Notes: generated from the sequence alone by a model not told the origin. 64,000 bases of DNA from JAKOWB01 sp038363005 (GCA_038363005.1 JBBQBI010000016.1:1-64000); one strand, 5' to 3'. Positions 18,333 to 27,661 are shown, counted from the stretch's first letter. A program made the numbers and translations.

Positions 18333-18928
18333 GTCTCCAGGACCTTGTTGAGCCGCAGGAACTCCAGCAGCGGCAGCAGCGGCAGGCCTTGCACGGTGAA
18401 GTGGTCGCCCTCGATCTTCAGCATCAGCTGCGCGCCCAGGCCCTCGAGCTGATAGACGCCGACGCTGCTCAACACCCCCGGGCCGGCCGCCGCCAGGTAG
18501 CGCTCGATGCTCTCCGCCGTCAGGCGCCGCAGCGTGATGCGCGGTGCCTCCTGGTGATGCCAGAGGCGTTGGCCGTCGCGGAACACCGCGACCGAGGTCA
18601 CCAGGCGGTGCGTCTTGCCCTGCAGGGCTAGCAGCTGCTCCGCCGCCCGGGCGTGGTCCGCCGGCTTGTCGAACCAGGTCTCGCCGCAGACCAGCAGCTG
18701 GTCGCTGCCGATCACCAGGGCGCCGGGATACTTCAGGCTGACCTTGCGCGCCTTAAGTTCGGCCAGCGCCTCGGCTGCCTGTTCCGGCGTGGCGCCGGTC
18801 GCGCGCAGCGAATGCTTGACCTCCTCCTCGTCGACCTGCGGCGGGCTGACGGCGATCGGCACGCCGGCCGCCTCCAGCAGACGGCGGCGCGCGGACGAGC
18901 CGGAGGCCAGCACCACCGCGCCGCTCAT
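18329..18928 (-). CDS. Maf-like nucleotide pyrophosphatase
   Basis: The 199-residue protein belongs to the Maf/HAM1 superfamily of house-cleaning nucleotide pyrophosphatases. The N-terminal LASGSSARRRLLEAAG motif and GSDQLLV near residue 73 are diagnostic. The family hydrolyses non-canonical or modified (d)NTPs; it is close to the type found beside aroE and coaE. Start and stop overlap neighbours by four bases on both sides (ATGA), so translation is coupled. Confidence 0.92.
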   Translation of the reverse strand: MSGAVVLASGSSARRRLLEAAGVPIAVSPPQVDEEEVKHSLRATGATPEQAAEALAELKARKVSLKYPGALVIGSDQLLVCGETWFDKPADHARAAEQLLALQGKTHRLVTSVAVFRDGQRLWHHQEAPRITLRRLTAESIERYLAAAGPGVLSSVGVYQLEGLGAQLMLKIEGDHFTVQGLPLLPLLEFLRLNKVLET

Positions 18929-19755
18929 GGCGCTGCCTGTGACGCGCGCTCCTGCAGCAGCGTCATGATGGCGGCCGCGGTTTCCTCGATCGAGCGGCGG
19001 GAGACGTCGATCACCGGCCAGCCCTGCTGGCCGAACAGGCGGCGGGCGGCCAGCACCTCGGCCTTCACCAACTCGGGATCGACGTAGTCGGTCTCTCGCT
19101 CGGCCTCGCCGATATGGCGCAGGCGGGTACGCCGCACCTCGACCAGGCTGTTGGGGTCCTTGGTCAGGCCGACGACCAGTGGGCGCACGGCCTGCATCAC
19201 CACGTCGGGCAGGGTCATGCCGGGTACCAGCGGCACATTGGCCGCCTTCACGCCGCGATTGGCCAAGTACATGCAGGTCGGCGTCTTCGAGGTGCGCGAG
19301 ACGCCGACGATGATGACATCGGCCTCCTCCAGCCGCTCGGTCGCCTGGCCGTCGTCGTGGCCCAGCGCGAAGTGCACGGCATCGATGCGGCGGTAGTACT
19401 CGTCATCCAGTTCATGCTGCAGGCCGGGGCGACCCTTGATGCGGGCCTGAAAGATCGATGCCAGGGTGCGGATGATGGGGTCCAGCACCGGGATCGAAGG
19501 CACGCCCTGCTGGCGGCAGCCCTCGACCAGCAGGCCGCGCAGCTCGTCGTTCACCAGGGTATAGAGCACCGGCCCGGGATGTGCGCGAATGCCGGCCAGC
19601 ACGCGTTCGACCTGACCGGCGGTGCGGATCAGCGACCAGACGTGCTCGATCGGCTCGATACCCTCGAACTGCACCATACAGGCGCGGGCAACCGAGGCGA
19701 TGGTCTCGCCGGTGGCGTCGGAAACCAGGTGCAGGTGATGGGTGCCAACTGTCAT
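18925..19755 (-). CDS. ppsR: Pyruvate, phosphate dikinase regulatory protein (DUF299)
   Basis: The 276-residue protein is the bifunctional kinase/pyrophosphorylase that controls PPDK or PEP synthetase by reversible threonine phosphorylation. The N-terminal HLVSDATGET and the P-loop-like VGVSRTSKTPT near residue 150 are diagnostic. The ATG at 19755 was chosen over an in-frame start 68 codons upstream because family members begin with this strand. This gene borders oriC in Rickettsia and relatives (RP001 homologue), opposite hemE, as here. Confidence 0.92.
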   Translation of the reverse strand: MTVGTHHLHLVSDATGETIASVARACMVQFEGIEPIEHVWSLIRTAGQVERVLAGIRAHPGPVLYTLVNDELRGLLVEGCRQQGVPSIPVLDPIIRTLASIFQARIKGRPGLQHELDDEYYRRIDAVHFALGHDDGQATERLEEADVIIVGVSRTSKTPTCMYLANRGVKAANVPLVPGMTLPDVVMQAVRPLVVGLTKDPNSLVEVRRTRLRHIGEAERETDYVDPELVKAEVLAARRLFGQQGWPVIDVSRRSIEETAAAIMTLLQERASQAAP

Positions 19756-20135
19756 GCCGCTAGCTTTAGGCCGGGCGGTGGCGGTGGGCAACGACTGGAA
19801 CGCTGTGGGCAAGCCGGGTTGGCCGGTGACCGCACTGGGGACAACTCTGCGACTTGGGGTCCCAGCCAGCGGCGAACGGTAATCCACGGGGATAGTTTGC
19901 CCCTGAGTCGGCAGAACAGTGGCTGGCCGGCTTATCCCCGAAGCGCCCAGCATCCTCATCGTGAGGCTGGGCCAGCACCAGCAGAGGCTTCACCCCCAGT
20001 TGTCCCGCGTCGCCAAGGACGAGGCCGTCGCCGTGGACAGGCCTGTGGGGAAGGCTGCTGTCCCCAGTCTTCACAGCACCTACTACCTCAACTACCAACT
20101 CCCTTGAATCTCTATTCTGGTGTAGTTGAGCCCTC
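19756..20135. other. oriC: Putative chromosomal replication origin (oriC)
   Basis: This 380-bp gene-free segment lies between the divergent PPDK-regulator gene and hemE, the junction known as the origin in Caulobacter and Rickettsia. It holds several 9-mers within two mismatches of a DnaA box: 19804 (TGTGGGCAA), 19836 (TGGGGACAA), 19880 (TAATCCACG), 19932 (TTATCCCCG) and 20044 (TGTGGGGAA). The right end (20072-20130) is clearly lower in GC and could be the unwinding element. No perfect box was seen, so the call relies mainly on synteny. Confidence 0.6.
20087..20130. promoter_or_regulatory. 9-bp inverted repeat before hemE
   Basis: CTCAACTAC (20087-20095) and GTAGTTGAG (20122-20130) form a perfect 9-bp inverted repeat with a 26-bp AT-richer spacer. 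It ends five bases before the hemE start. It could be a regulator site or a leader hairpin overlapping the low-GC edge of oriC. No ribosome-binding site is obvious between it and the ATG. Confidence 0.4.
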
Positions 20136-21167
20136 ATGACTGGAACCGAGCCGAAATCCCTGCTGCGCGCGCTGGACCACGAGCAGGTGGGTCCGCCGCC
20201 GATCTGGCTGATGCGCCAGGCTGGGCGCTACCTGCCTGAATATCGCCAGGTGCGCGCCGAGGCCGGGTCCTTCCTGGCCCTGTGCTACAACCCCAAGCGG
20301 GCTGCCGAAGTAACCTTGCAGCCAATCCGGCGCTTTGGTTTCGACGCCGCCATCATCTTTTCCGACATCCTGGTGGTGCCGCAGGCCCTGGGCCAGCCGC
20401 TGACCTTCGTCGAGGGCGAGGGGCCGCGGCTGGAACCGCTGGAGCAGGTGCCGCTGTTCGACCCAGTGGCTTTCCGCCGCTTCCTGGCGCCGGTCTATGA
20501 GGCACTGGCCGAGACCAAGGCCCTGCTGCCACGCGAGACCGCGCTGATCGGTTTCGCCGGCGCGCCCTGGACCCTGGCGGGCTACATGCTGGACGGGCGG
20601 GGACATGATTTTCCCCGCGCCCTGGCGGAGCTGCGACAGGACACGGTGATGTTCGGCCAGTTGATGGATCTGCTGGTCGAGGCGGTGATCGAGCATCTGG
20701 TGGCGCAGGTCGAGGCCGGGGCTGAGGCCGTGCAGGTTTTCGATTCCTGGGCCGGCCTGCTGCAAGGGCCAGAGGCGGAGATCTGGTCGCTGGGTCCATT
20801 GCTGCGGATCGCCGCGGGTTTCGTCGGGCGCTGCCCGGGCGTGCCGCTGATCCTGTTCCCGCGCAATGCTCCGGCCAGCGTGCTGGAAGCCATCGCCGAG
20901 GATGGCCGGATCGCTGGGCTGTCGCTGGGCAGCGATGTCGACCCCGCCTGGGCGGCACGCCAACTGCAGCCGCGCCTGACCCTGCAGGGCAACCTGGACC
21001 CGCAGCTGCTGGTGGCCGGCGGCGCCGCGCTGGATGCCGGCCTGGACCATCTGGTCGACACCCTGGGCGGCGGTCCCTGGATCATGAACCTGGGCCACGG
21101 CATCGTGCCGCAGACGCCACCGGAACACGTCACGCAGCTTGTCGAACGCCTGCGGCGTGCCAGATAG
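20136..21167 (+). CDS. hemE: Uroporphyrinogen decarboxylase
   Basis: The 343-residue enzyme decarboxylates uroporphyrinogen III to coproporphyrinogen III in heme synthesis. The N-terminal signature PPIWLMRQAGRYLPEYR near residue 22 is intact, and IGFAGAPWTLAGYML near 135 is the second signature. It is the first gene of hemE-hemH-hemJ and borders the putative oriC. The next gene starts six bases after its stop. Confidence 0.96.
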   Translation: MTGTEPKSLLRALDHEQVGPPPIWLMRQAGRYLPEYRQVRAEAGSFLALCYNPKRAAEVTLQPIRRFGFDAAIIFSDILVVPQALGQPLTFVEGEGPRLEPLEQVPLFDPVAFRRFLAPVYEALAETKALLPRETALIGFAGAPWTLAGYMLDGRGHDFPRALAELRQDTVMFGQLMDLLVEAVIEHLVAQVEAGAEAVQVFDSWAGLLQGPEAEIWSLGPLLRIAAGFVGRCPGVPLILFPRNAPASVLEAIAEDGRIAGLSLGSDVDPAWAARQLQPRLTLQGNLDPQLLVAGGAALDAGLDHLVDTLGGGPWIMNLGHGIVPQTPPEHVTQLVERLRRAR

Positions 21168-21173
21168 GCTGCC

Positions 21174-22235
21174 ATGATGTCCTCCCCCACAGCACCGCGC
21201 ACCGCCATCGTCCTGTTCAACCTGGGCGGCCCCGATGGCCCGGCGGCGGTGGAGCCCTTTCTGCGCAACCTGTTCGGCGACCCGGCGATCCTGCGGGTTC
21301 CCGGGCCGGTGCGCTGGCTACTGGCACGGCTGATCGCCCGGCGCCGCGGGCCGGTGGCGCGTGACATCTACCAGCAGATCGGCGGCGGTTCGCCGATCGT
21401 CGCCAACACCGAGGCACAGGCCGCCGCGCTGGAGGCCGCCCTGGCGGACGGTGGGACCGTCAAGACCTTCCTGGCGATGCGCTACTGGCATCCACGGGCC
21501 ACCGCGGCGGCGGCGGCGGTTGCCGCCTGGCGGCCGACCCGCCTGGTGCTGCTGCCGCTCTATCCGCAGTTCTCCACCACCACCACGGCGTCGTCGCTGG
21601 CCGAATGGCAGCGGGTGGCGGCCAAGGCGGGACTCGGCGGCCTGCCCAGCCACGCCATCTGCTGCTATCCCGACGAGCCGGGTTTCATTGCCGAGGTGGC
21701 CCAGCGGCTGCGTCCGCACCTGGAGGCCGCGCGGGCCAGCGGGCGGCCGGTGCGGCTGCTGCTGTCGGCGCATGGCCTGCCGAAGAAGATCGTCGCCGCC
21801 GGCGATCCCTACCAGTGGCAGGTCGAGCAGACCGCCGTCGCGCTGAAGGCCCGCCTGGGCGAGGCCGATCTCGACCTGGTGGTCTGCTACCAGAGCCGGG
21901 TGGGCCCGCTGGAGTGGATCGGCCCCTCGACGGAGTCCGAGGTGCGCCGCGCCGGTGCCGACCGCGTCACCCTGGTGGTGGCGCCGGTGGCCTTCGTGTC
22001 GGAGCATTCCGAAACGCTGGTGGAGCTGGACCGCGAGCTGCGCCATATCGCGGAAACCGCCGGCGTCACCAGCTACCACCGCGTGCCGACAGTCGATGCC
22101 GGCGCGGCCTTCATCGAGGGCCTGGCGCGCCTCGTTCGCGAATCCCTTGCCCGTGGGCCGGGCTTGGCACCGGATGGCGGGCAGCGGCGCTGTCCGGGGA
22201 CCTGGGGCGGCTGCCCCTGCAAGGAGGAAGGCTGA
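21174..22235 (+). CDS. hemH: Ferrochelatase
   Basis: The 353-residue protein inserts iron into protoporphyrin IX. The N-terminal IVLFNLGGPDGP, the LFSAHGLP-like LLSAHGLPKK with the catalytic histidine near residue 200, and the C-terminal SEHSETLVELD motif are present. The extreme C-terminus has three cysteines (C340, C347, C349; CX6CXC), consistent with the [2Fe-2S] cluster known in Caulobacter and animal ferrochelatases; a CC pair near residue 163 could give the fourth ligand. Two ATG codons in tandem start the gene. The stop overlaps hemJ (TGATG). Confidence 0.95.
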   Translation: MMSSPTAPRTAIVLFNLGGPDGPAAVEPFLRNLFGDPAILRVPGPVRWLLARLIARRRGPVARDIYQQIGGGSPIVANTEAQAAALEAALADGGTVKTFLAMRYWHPRATAAAAAVAAWRPTRLVLLPLYPQFSTTTTASSLAEWQRVAAKAGLGGLPSHAICCYPDEPGFIAEVAQRLRPHLEAARASGRPVRLLLSAHGLPKKIVAAGDPYQWQVEQTAVALKARLGEADLDLVVCYQSRVGPLEWIGPSTESEVRRAGADRVTLVVAPVAFVSEHSETLVELDRELRHIAETAGVTSYHRVPTVDAGAAFIEGLARLVRESLARGPGLAPDGGQRRCPGTWGGCPCKEEG

Positions 22236-22678
22236 TGCAGGCGTACCTGCTGGACTACTATCCCTGGATCAAGGCGCTCCACATCCTGTCGGTCATCGCC
22301 TGGATGGCCGGGATGCTCTATCTGCCGCGGCTTTTCGTCTATCACACCGAGGTGCCGTCGCGGTCACCCGAGAGCGAGCGCTTCAAGATCATGGAGCGCC
22401 GCCTGCTACGCGGCATCATCAATCCGGCGATGATCGCCACTTGGGTCTTCGGCCTGCTGCTGGCCACCGCGCTCGACGCCTGGAGTCTGGGCTGGTTCCA
22501 GGTCAAGGGCGTGCTGCTGCTGGCCATGGTCGGCGTGCATGGCGCGCTGGCACGCTGGCGCAAGGACTTCGCCGAGGACCGCAACACCCACTCGGCGCGC
22601 TTCTATCGCCTGTTGAACGAGGTGCCGACGCTGCTGCTGATCGGCATCGTGATCCTGGTGGTGGTGAAGCCCTTCTGA
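22235..22678 (+). CDS. hemJ: Protoporphyrinogen IX oxidase HemJ
   Basis: The 147-residue protein has four predicted membrane helices and matches HemJ (UPF0093), the oxidase used by many alphaproteobacteria instead of HemG or HemY. The conserved WIKALHILSVIAWMAGMLYL segment carries the essential histidine (H16). It is coupled to hemH (TGATG) with a strong AAGGAGGAAG site. hemE-hemH-hemJ thus forms a heme operon ending before rho. Confidence 0.92.
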   Translation: MQAYLLDYYPWIKALHILSVIAWMAGMLYLPRLFVYHTEVPSRSPESERFKIMERRLLRGIINPAMIATWVFGLLLATALDAWSLGWFQVKGVLLLAMVGVHGALARWRKDFAEDRNTHSARFYRLLNEVPTLLLIGIVILVVVKPF

Positions 22679-22698
22679 GCCGGTTTGGCCGGCGCCGC

Positions 22699-22726
22699 TT
22701 GACTTGCAGGGCGGCTTCGCGATAAC
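22699..22726 (+). promoter_or_regulatory. Probable sigma-70 promoter of rho
   Basis: TTGACT (22699-22704) and GATAAC (22721-22726) are separated by 16 bp. The site lies 20 bp after the hemJ stop and would give a long rho leader of about 240 bases. Confidence 0.5.
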
Positions 22727-22972
22727 CACCTGCCTATAAGGCCCGTGTGCAAGCACGCGGGCTCCCTCCTCCTGATGCGGTCGACGGTGGTGCCCCGCTC
22801 CCTTCCAAGGGCGACCGGCACCGGCGATCCAAGCCGCAGCCCGGGCCGCCAGCCGGTCGCAGGGCGCCAGACATCCGTCCCGACCGCCACCCGCCCCCGG
22901 CGCGCCCCGCGTCGTTCGGCGGGACCCGGCCAGCATCAGCACCCCCATCCAGAGACCCACACACAGACAGTC
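22727..22972 (+). promoter_or_regulatory. Long 5' leader of rho
   Basis: About 245 bases separate the probable promoter from the rho ATG. The segment is C-rich and G-poor in its second half (22780-22970), which is what rut-like Rho loading sites look like, so autoregulation by premature termination, known for E. coli rho, is plausible here too. The frame of rho is open through most of the leader, but that translation is unlike any Rho N-terminus. Confidence 0.4.
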
Positions 22973-24229
<1,257 letters not shown>

Positions 24230-24284
24230 GGAATCCGCAGCCAACGTTCGCGATACGGACGGCGGCATCGGGGGCGAAAGATCC

Positions 24285-24449
24285 ATGTCCGCACGCCGGC
24301 GCTACTGGCTCTTCATCCTGGGCATGGCATTGCTCGGCGCCTTCGTCGCCGTGATGATCCTGAAGGGCGGGCCGGTACCGGCCGTGCAGTGGATCTTCGA
24401 CGGCCTGGTGGCCTTCTTCGGCATCATCGTCAGGGGACTGGGTGGATAG
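24285..24449 (+). CDS. Small membrane protein (54 residues)
   Basis: A short frame between rho and the SDR gene encodes 54 residues: a basic start (MSARRRYW), a hydrophobic helix at about 8-26, a Gly-Pro turn (KGGPVP), and a second hydrophobic helix at about 33-50. The stop TAG is one base before the SDR ATG. A GGGGGCGAAAG stretch gives a weak ribosome-binding site. I do not recognise the family. Composition and codon phase look coding, but a short frame in GC-rich DNA can be fortuitous. Confidence 0.55.
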   Translation: MSARRRYWLFILGMALLGAFVAVMILKGGPVPAVQWIFDGLVAFFGIIVRGLGG

Positions 24450-24450
24450 C

Positions 24451-25161
24451 ATGACCGACACAACGACACGCGTCGCCATCGTGACGGCGGCCGGCAAGGG
24501 CATGGGCGCCGCGGTGGCGCGCAAGCTGGCGGCCGACGGCTGGAAGCTGGGGCTGCTGTCGCCGTCGGGCGGCGCGGCGAAGCTGGCCGAGGAGCTGGGC
24601 GGCGTCGGCGTCACCGGCTCGGTCACCGCCGAGGCCGACCTCAAGGCACTGGTGGACGGCGTGGTCGGCCGCTGGGGCCGGCTGGACGGCGTGGTGGTCT
24701 CCACCGGTCATCCGCCGAAGGGTGCGCTGCTGGAGCTGAGCGATGCCGACTGGCACGCCGGCCTCGACCTGATCCTGCTGCCGGTGCAGCGCCTGGCCAA
24801 GTTGGCGACCCCGATCATGCAAAAGCAGAAGGGCGGCGCCTTCGTCAACATCTCCACCTTCGCCGCTTTCGAGCCCGACCCGGCCTTCCCGATTTCCTGC
24901 GCGCTGCGTGCCGCGCTGGCCGGCTATGCCAAGCTCTACGCCGACCGCTACGCGGCCGAGGGCATCCGCATGAACAACCTGCTGCCAGGCTTCATCGATA
25001 CCCTGCCGGAGAAGGCCGAGCGCGTGGCGCAGATCCCGATGAAGCGCTATGGCCGCGCGGCGGAGATCGCCGCCACCGCGGCCTTCCTGCTGTCGCCGGG
25101 CGCCGGCTACATCACCGGGCAGAACCTGCGGGTCGACGGCGGCATCACCCGGTCGGTCTGA
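24451..25161 (+). CDS. SDR-family protein with altered catalytic residues
   Basis: The 236-residue protein has the short-chain dehydrogenase fold: cofactor motif TAAGKGMGAAVA near residue 12, STG in place of NAG near 83, and the terminal GQNLRVDGG. At the usual YxxxK position (before AALAGYAKLYADRYAAEGIRMN) the residues appear to be Ser and Arg, so the Tyr-Lys pair is missing. It may bind NAD(P) without ordinary catalysis, or use a different mechanism. It lies two bases before pdxA, so the two are likely co-transcribed. Confidence 0.8.
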   Translation: MTDTTTRVAIVTAAGKGMGAAVARKLAADGWKLGLLSPSGGAAKLAEELGGVGVTGSVTAEADLKALVDGVVGRWGRLDGVVVSTGHPPKGALLELSDADWHAGLDLILLPVQRLAKLATPIMQKQKGGAFVNISTFAAFEPDPAFPISCALRAALAGYAKLYADRYAAEGIRMNNLLPGFIDTLPEKAERVAQIPMKRYGRAAEIAATAAFLLSPGAGYITGQNLRVDGGITRSV

Positions 25162-25163
25162 CC

Positions 25164-26135
25164 ATGAGCCGCCCCATCGCCATCACGATGGGCGATCCGG
25201 CCGGTATCGGGCCGGAGATCATCGGCAAGCTGTTCCTGGAGGCGCTGCCGGCGCCGGCGCTGGTTGTCGGCGACGAAGCCATCCTGCGCCGGGCGCTGGG
25301 CATCGTGGCGCCGCAGTTGTCTATACAGCTGCTGGAGCGGGCGGCTTGTATAGACAAGCCTGGCGTCGTGTCGCTGCTGCCCGTCGGTCGCCTGCCGGCC
25401 GACCTGCCCTTCGGGCGGGAGGACGCGCGCGCCGGGCGGGCCGCGGCGGACTACATCGAGCGTGCGGTGGCGTTGGCGCTGGCCGGAGACGCACGCGCGG
25501 TGGTGACCGCGCCGATCAACAAGGCGTCGCTGAAGCTGGCCGGTGTGCCCTTCCCCGGCCACACCGAGATGCTGGCCAGCCTGGCTGGCGGCGCCGAGGT
25601 CGCCATGCTGCTGGCCAACGACGAGCTGCGCGTGCTGCTGGTGTCCATCCATGTCTCGCTGGCCGAGGCGATCGAGGCAGTGACACCGGAGAACGAGCTG
25701 CGCGCCATCCGCCAGGCGCACGCTGCCTGCCGGCAGCTCGGCATCGAACGGCCGCGCGTCGCTGTGGCTGGTCTCAATCCCCACGCCGGCGAAGGCGGGC
25801 TGTTCGGCGTGGAGGACGGTCGTGTGATCGCGCCCGCTGTGGCCGCGGCGCAGGCCGAGGGTATCGAGGCCAGCGGCCCCTGGCCGGGCGATACGGTCTT
25901 CCTACAGGCGCGCCAGGGTCGCTTCGACATCGTCGTGGCGCAGTACCACGACCAGGGGCTGATCCCGGTGAAGTACCTGGGGCTGGAGGAGGGCGTGAAC
26001 GTCACCGTCGGCCTGCCCTTCGTACGCACCAGCCCGGACCACGGCACCGCCTTCGACATCGCCGGCAGCGGCAAGGCCGACCACGCCAGCCTGCGTGCCG
26101 CCTTTCGCCAGGCGGTCCGGCTGACCGCCGCCTAG
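25164..26135 (+). CDS. pdxA: 4-hydroxythreonine-4-phosphate dehydrogenase
   Basis: The 323-residue enzyme acts in pyridoxal 5-phosphate synthesis by the DXP-dependent route. The N-terminal ITMGDPAGIGPEI, NPHAGEGGLFG near 200 and the metal-binding AQYHDQGLIPVKYLG near 260 are intact. It starts two bases after the SDR gene and its end overlaps the convergent trkH by four bases. A conspicuous AT-rich inverted repeat with rare ATA codons lies inside the gene (25317-25357). Confidence 0.94.
   Translation: MSRPIAITMGDPAGIGPEIIGKLFLEALPAPALVVGDEAILRRALGIVAPQLSIQLLERAACIDKPGVVSLLPVGRLPADLPFGREDARAGRAAADYIERAVALALAGDARAVVTAPINKASLKLAGVPFPGHTEMLASLAGGAEVAMLLANDELRVLLVSIHVSLAEAIEAVTPENELRAIRQAHAACRQLGIERPRVAVAGLNPHAGEGGLFGVEDGRVIAPAVAAAQAEGIEASGPWPGDTVFLQARQGRFDIVVAQYHDQGLIPVKYLGLEEGVNVTVGLPFVRTSPDHGTAFDIAGSGKADHASLRAAFRQAVRLTAA
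25317..25357. promoter_or_regulatory. Inverted repeat TTGTCTATACA / TGTATAGACAA inside pdxA
   Basis: Perfect 11-bp arms at 25317-25327 and 25347-25357 are separated by 19 bp. Each arm also reads as a TTGT-N4-ACA half-operator pair, like operators of some GntR-family repressors. The arms impose codons that are rare elsewhere here (ATA for Ile, TGT, TCT), which suggests selection on DNA rather than protein. The word TATAGACA recurs in mnmE at 45448. Confidence 0.45.
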
Positions 26136-27661
26136 CGCACCCAGAAGCGCCAGTCGAACAGCACCAGCACGGTCAGCAGCTCAAGCCGGCCCATCACCAT
26201 GGCCAGCGAGCAGATCCACTTGGCGCTGTCGGGCAGCGTCAGGAAATTGCCGGCCGGGCCGATCACCGGACCAAGGCCGGGGCCGACGTTGCCCAGCGCC
26301 GTGGCGGCGCCCGACAGCGCGGTGACGAAGTCCAGCCCGGTGGCGGCCAGCGCCACGGTGAAGAGGAACAGCAGCCCGAGGTAGAGGAAGAAGAAGACGC
26401 CGACTGAGGCCGGCACGTCGGCCGGCAGCGGACGGCCGTTGTAGCGCCGCGCCAGCATGCGGTGCGGGTTGATCGCCTGGCGCAGCTGGCGGTGCGCCTG
26501 GCTGAACAGGATCTCCCAGCGGAAGATCTTCACGCCGCCGGCGGTGGAACCGGTGCAGCCGCCGACCAGCATGAGGAACAGGAACAGCGGCAGCACCGCG
26601 GCGCCCCAGAGCTGGTAGTCGGTGGAGGCGAAGCCGGTGGTGGTGACCACGGCGATGATGTTGACCGCGACATGGCGCAGCGCCGGTTCGAAGTCGTGAT
26701 AGACGCCGCCGATCCACAGCCACAGCGCCAGCAGCAGGATGACGCCGCCGAGGAAGAGCAGGAAGGCGCGCACCTGGCTATCCTGCAGCAGCGCCCGACG
26801 GTCGCCTTGCCAGACCCGCACCATGAGCAGGAAGGGCAGGCCGCCCAGCAGCATGAAGAGCACCGCCACCCAGTGCACGCCGGGGCCGAAGTGGCCCAGC
26901 GAGGAGTCCGAGGTCGAGTAGCCGCCGGTCGACAGCGTGGTCATGCCATGCACCACGGCTTCCAGCAGCGTCATGCCGGTCAGCAGGTAGGCGACGATGC
27001 AGAGCAGCGTCAGGATCAGGTAGGTGGCCGAGATGGCGCCGGCGATCTGCGAGGCGCGCGGCAGGATCTTTTCGCTGCGGTCGGAGGACTCGGTGCGCAG
27101 GATCTGCATCCCGCCGACCTTGAGGAAGGGCAGGATGGCGATCGCCATGACGATGAAGCCGACGCCGCCCAGCCACTGCAGCAGGCCGCGCCACAGCAGG
27201 ATGCCGGGCGGCAGCGAGTCGAGCCCGATCACCACGGTGGAGCCGGTGGTGGTGAAGCCCGACACCGTCTCGAAATAGGCGTCGGCGAAGGAGAGGTTGG
27301 TCTCGGTGAACATGAAGGGCAGGCCGGCGAAGACCGGAATGCCGAGCCAGCAGAGCGGCGTCAGCAGGAAGGCCTGGCGCAGCCCCAGGGTCACCTTGCG
27401 CTGGTGCGTGGTGAAGGCCAGCGCGCCGCCGACGAAGATGGTGATGGCGGCGGCGGCGAAGTAGACCGGCGCGTCGGGCAGCCCCAGCGCCCAGTCGACC
27501 AGCCCCGGCAGCATCTCGAAGACGCCGATGGCGACCAGGCAGAGCGCGAAGACGTAGAGGACGGGGCGAACGTCGAACAAGGGGCGGACTGGCGGGCTGT
27601 TGCGGGGTGTGGCGCAGGCGTCGCCGACCCTAGGGCCGGCCGGGCGCGGCTGACAAGCCAT
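26132..27661 (-). CDS. trkH: Trk potassium uptake membrane subunit TrkH
   Basis: The 509-residue protein is a TrkH/KtrB-type potassium-translocating subunit with about ten membrane helices and four selectivity-filter-like loops, for example SGFTTTGSTV near 130, MTTLSTGGYSTSDSS, VTTTGFASTDYQ and ATALGNVGPGLG near the C-terminus. TrkA is not in the window. The ATG at 27661 gives an N-terminal tail of about 30 residues; a TTG start near the first helix is possible, so the start is uncertain. Its end overlaps pdxA. Confidence 0.92.
   Translation of the reverse strand: MACQPRPAGPRVGDACATPRNSPPVRPLFDVRPVLYVFALCLVAIGVFEMLPGLVDWALGLPDAPVYFAAAAITIFVGGALAFTTHQRKVTLGLRQAFLLTPLCWLGIPVFAGLPFMFTETNLSFADAYFETVSGFTTTGSTVVIGLDSLPPGILLWRGLLQWLGGVGFIVMAIAILPFLKVGGMQILRTESSDRSEKILPRASQIAGAISATYLILTLLCIVAYLLTGMTLLEAVVHGMTTLSTGGYSTSDSSLGHFGPGVHWVAVLFMLLGGLPFLLMVRVWQGDRRALLQDSQVRAFLLFLGGVILLLALWLWIGGVYHDFEPALRHVAVNIIAVVTTTGFASTDYQLWGAAVLPLFLFLMLVGGCTGSTAGGVKIFRWEILFSQAHRQLRQAINPHRMLARRYNGRPLPADVPASVGVFFFLYLGLLFLFTVALAATGLDFVTALSGAATALGNVGPGLGPVIGPAGNFLTLPDSAKWICSLAMVMGRLELLTVLVLFDWRFWVR

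Noticed and set aside
22745..22972. N-terminal extension of Rho
   Set aside because: The translated leader is Arg/Pro-rich and unlike the extended N-termini known in Rho of other phyla; MNLQELKKKTP at 22973 is the standard start.
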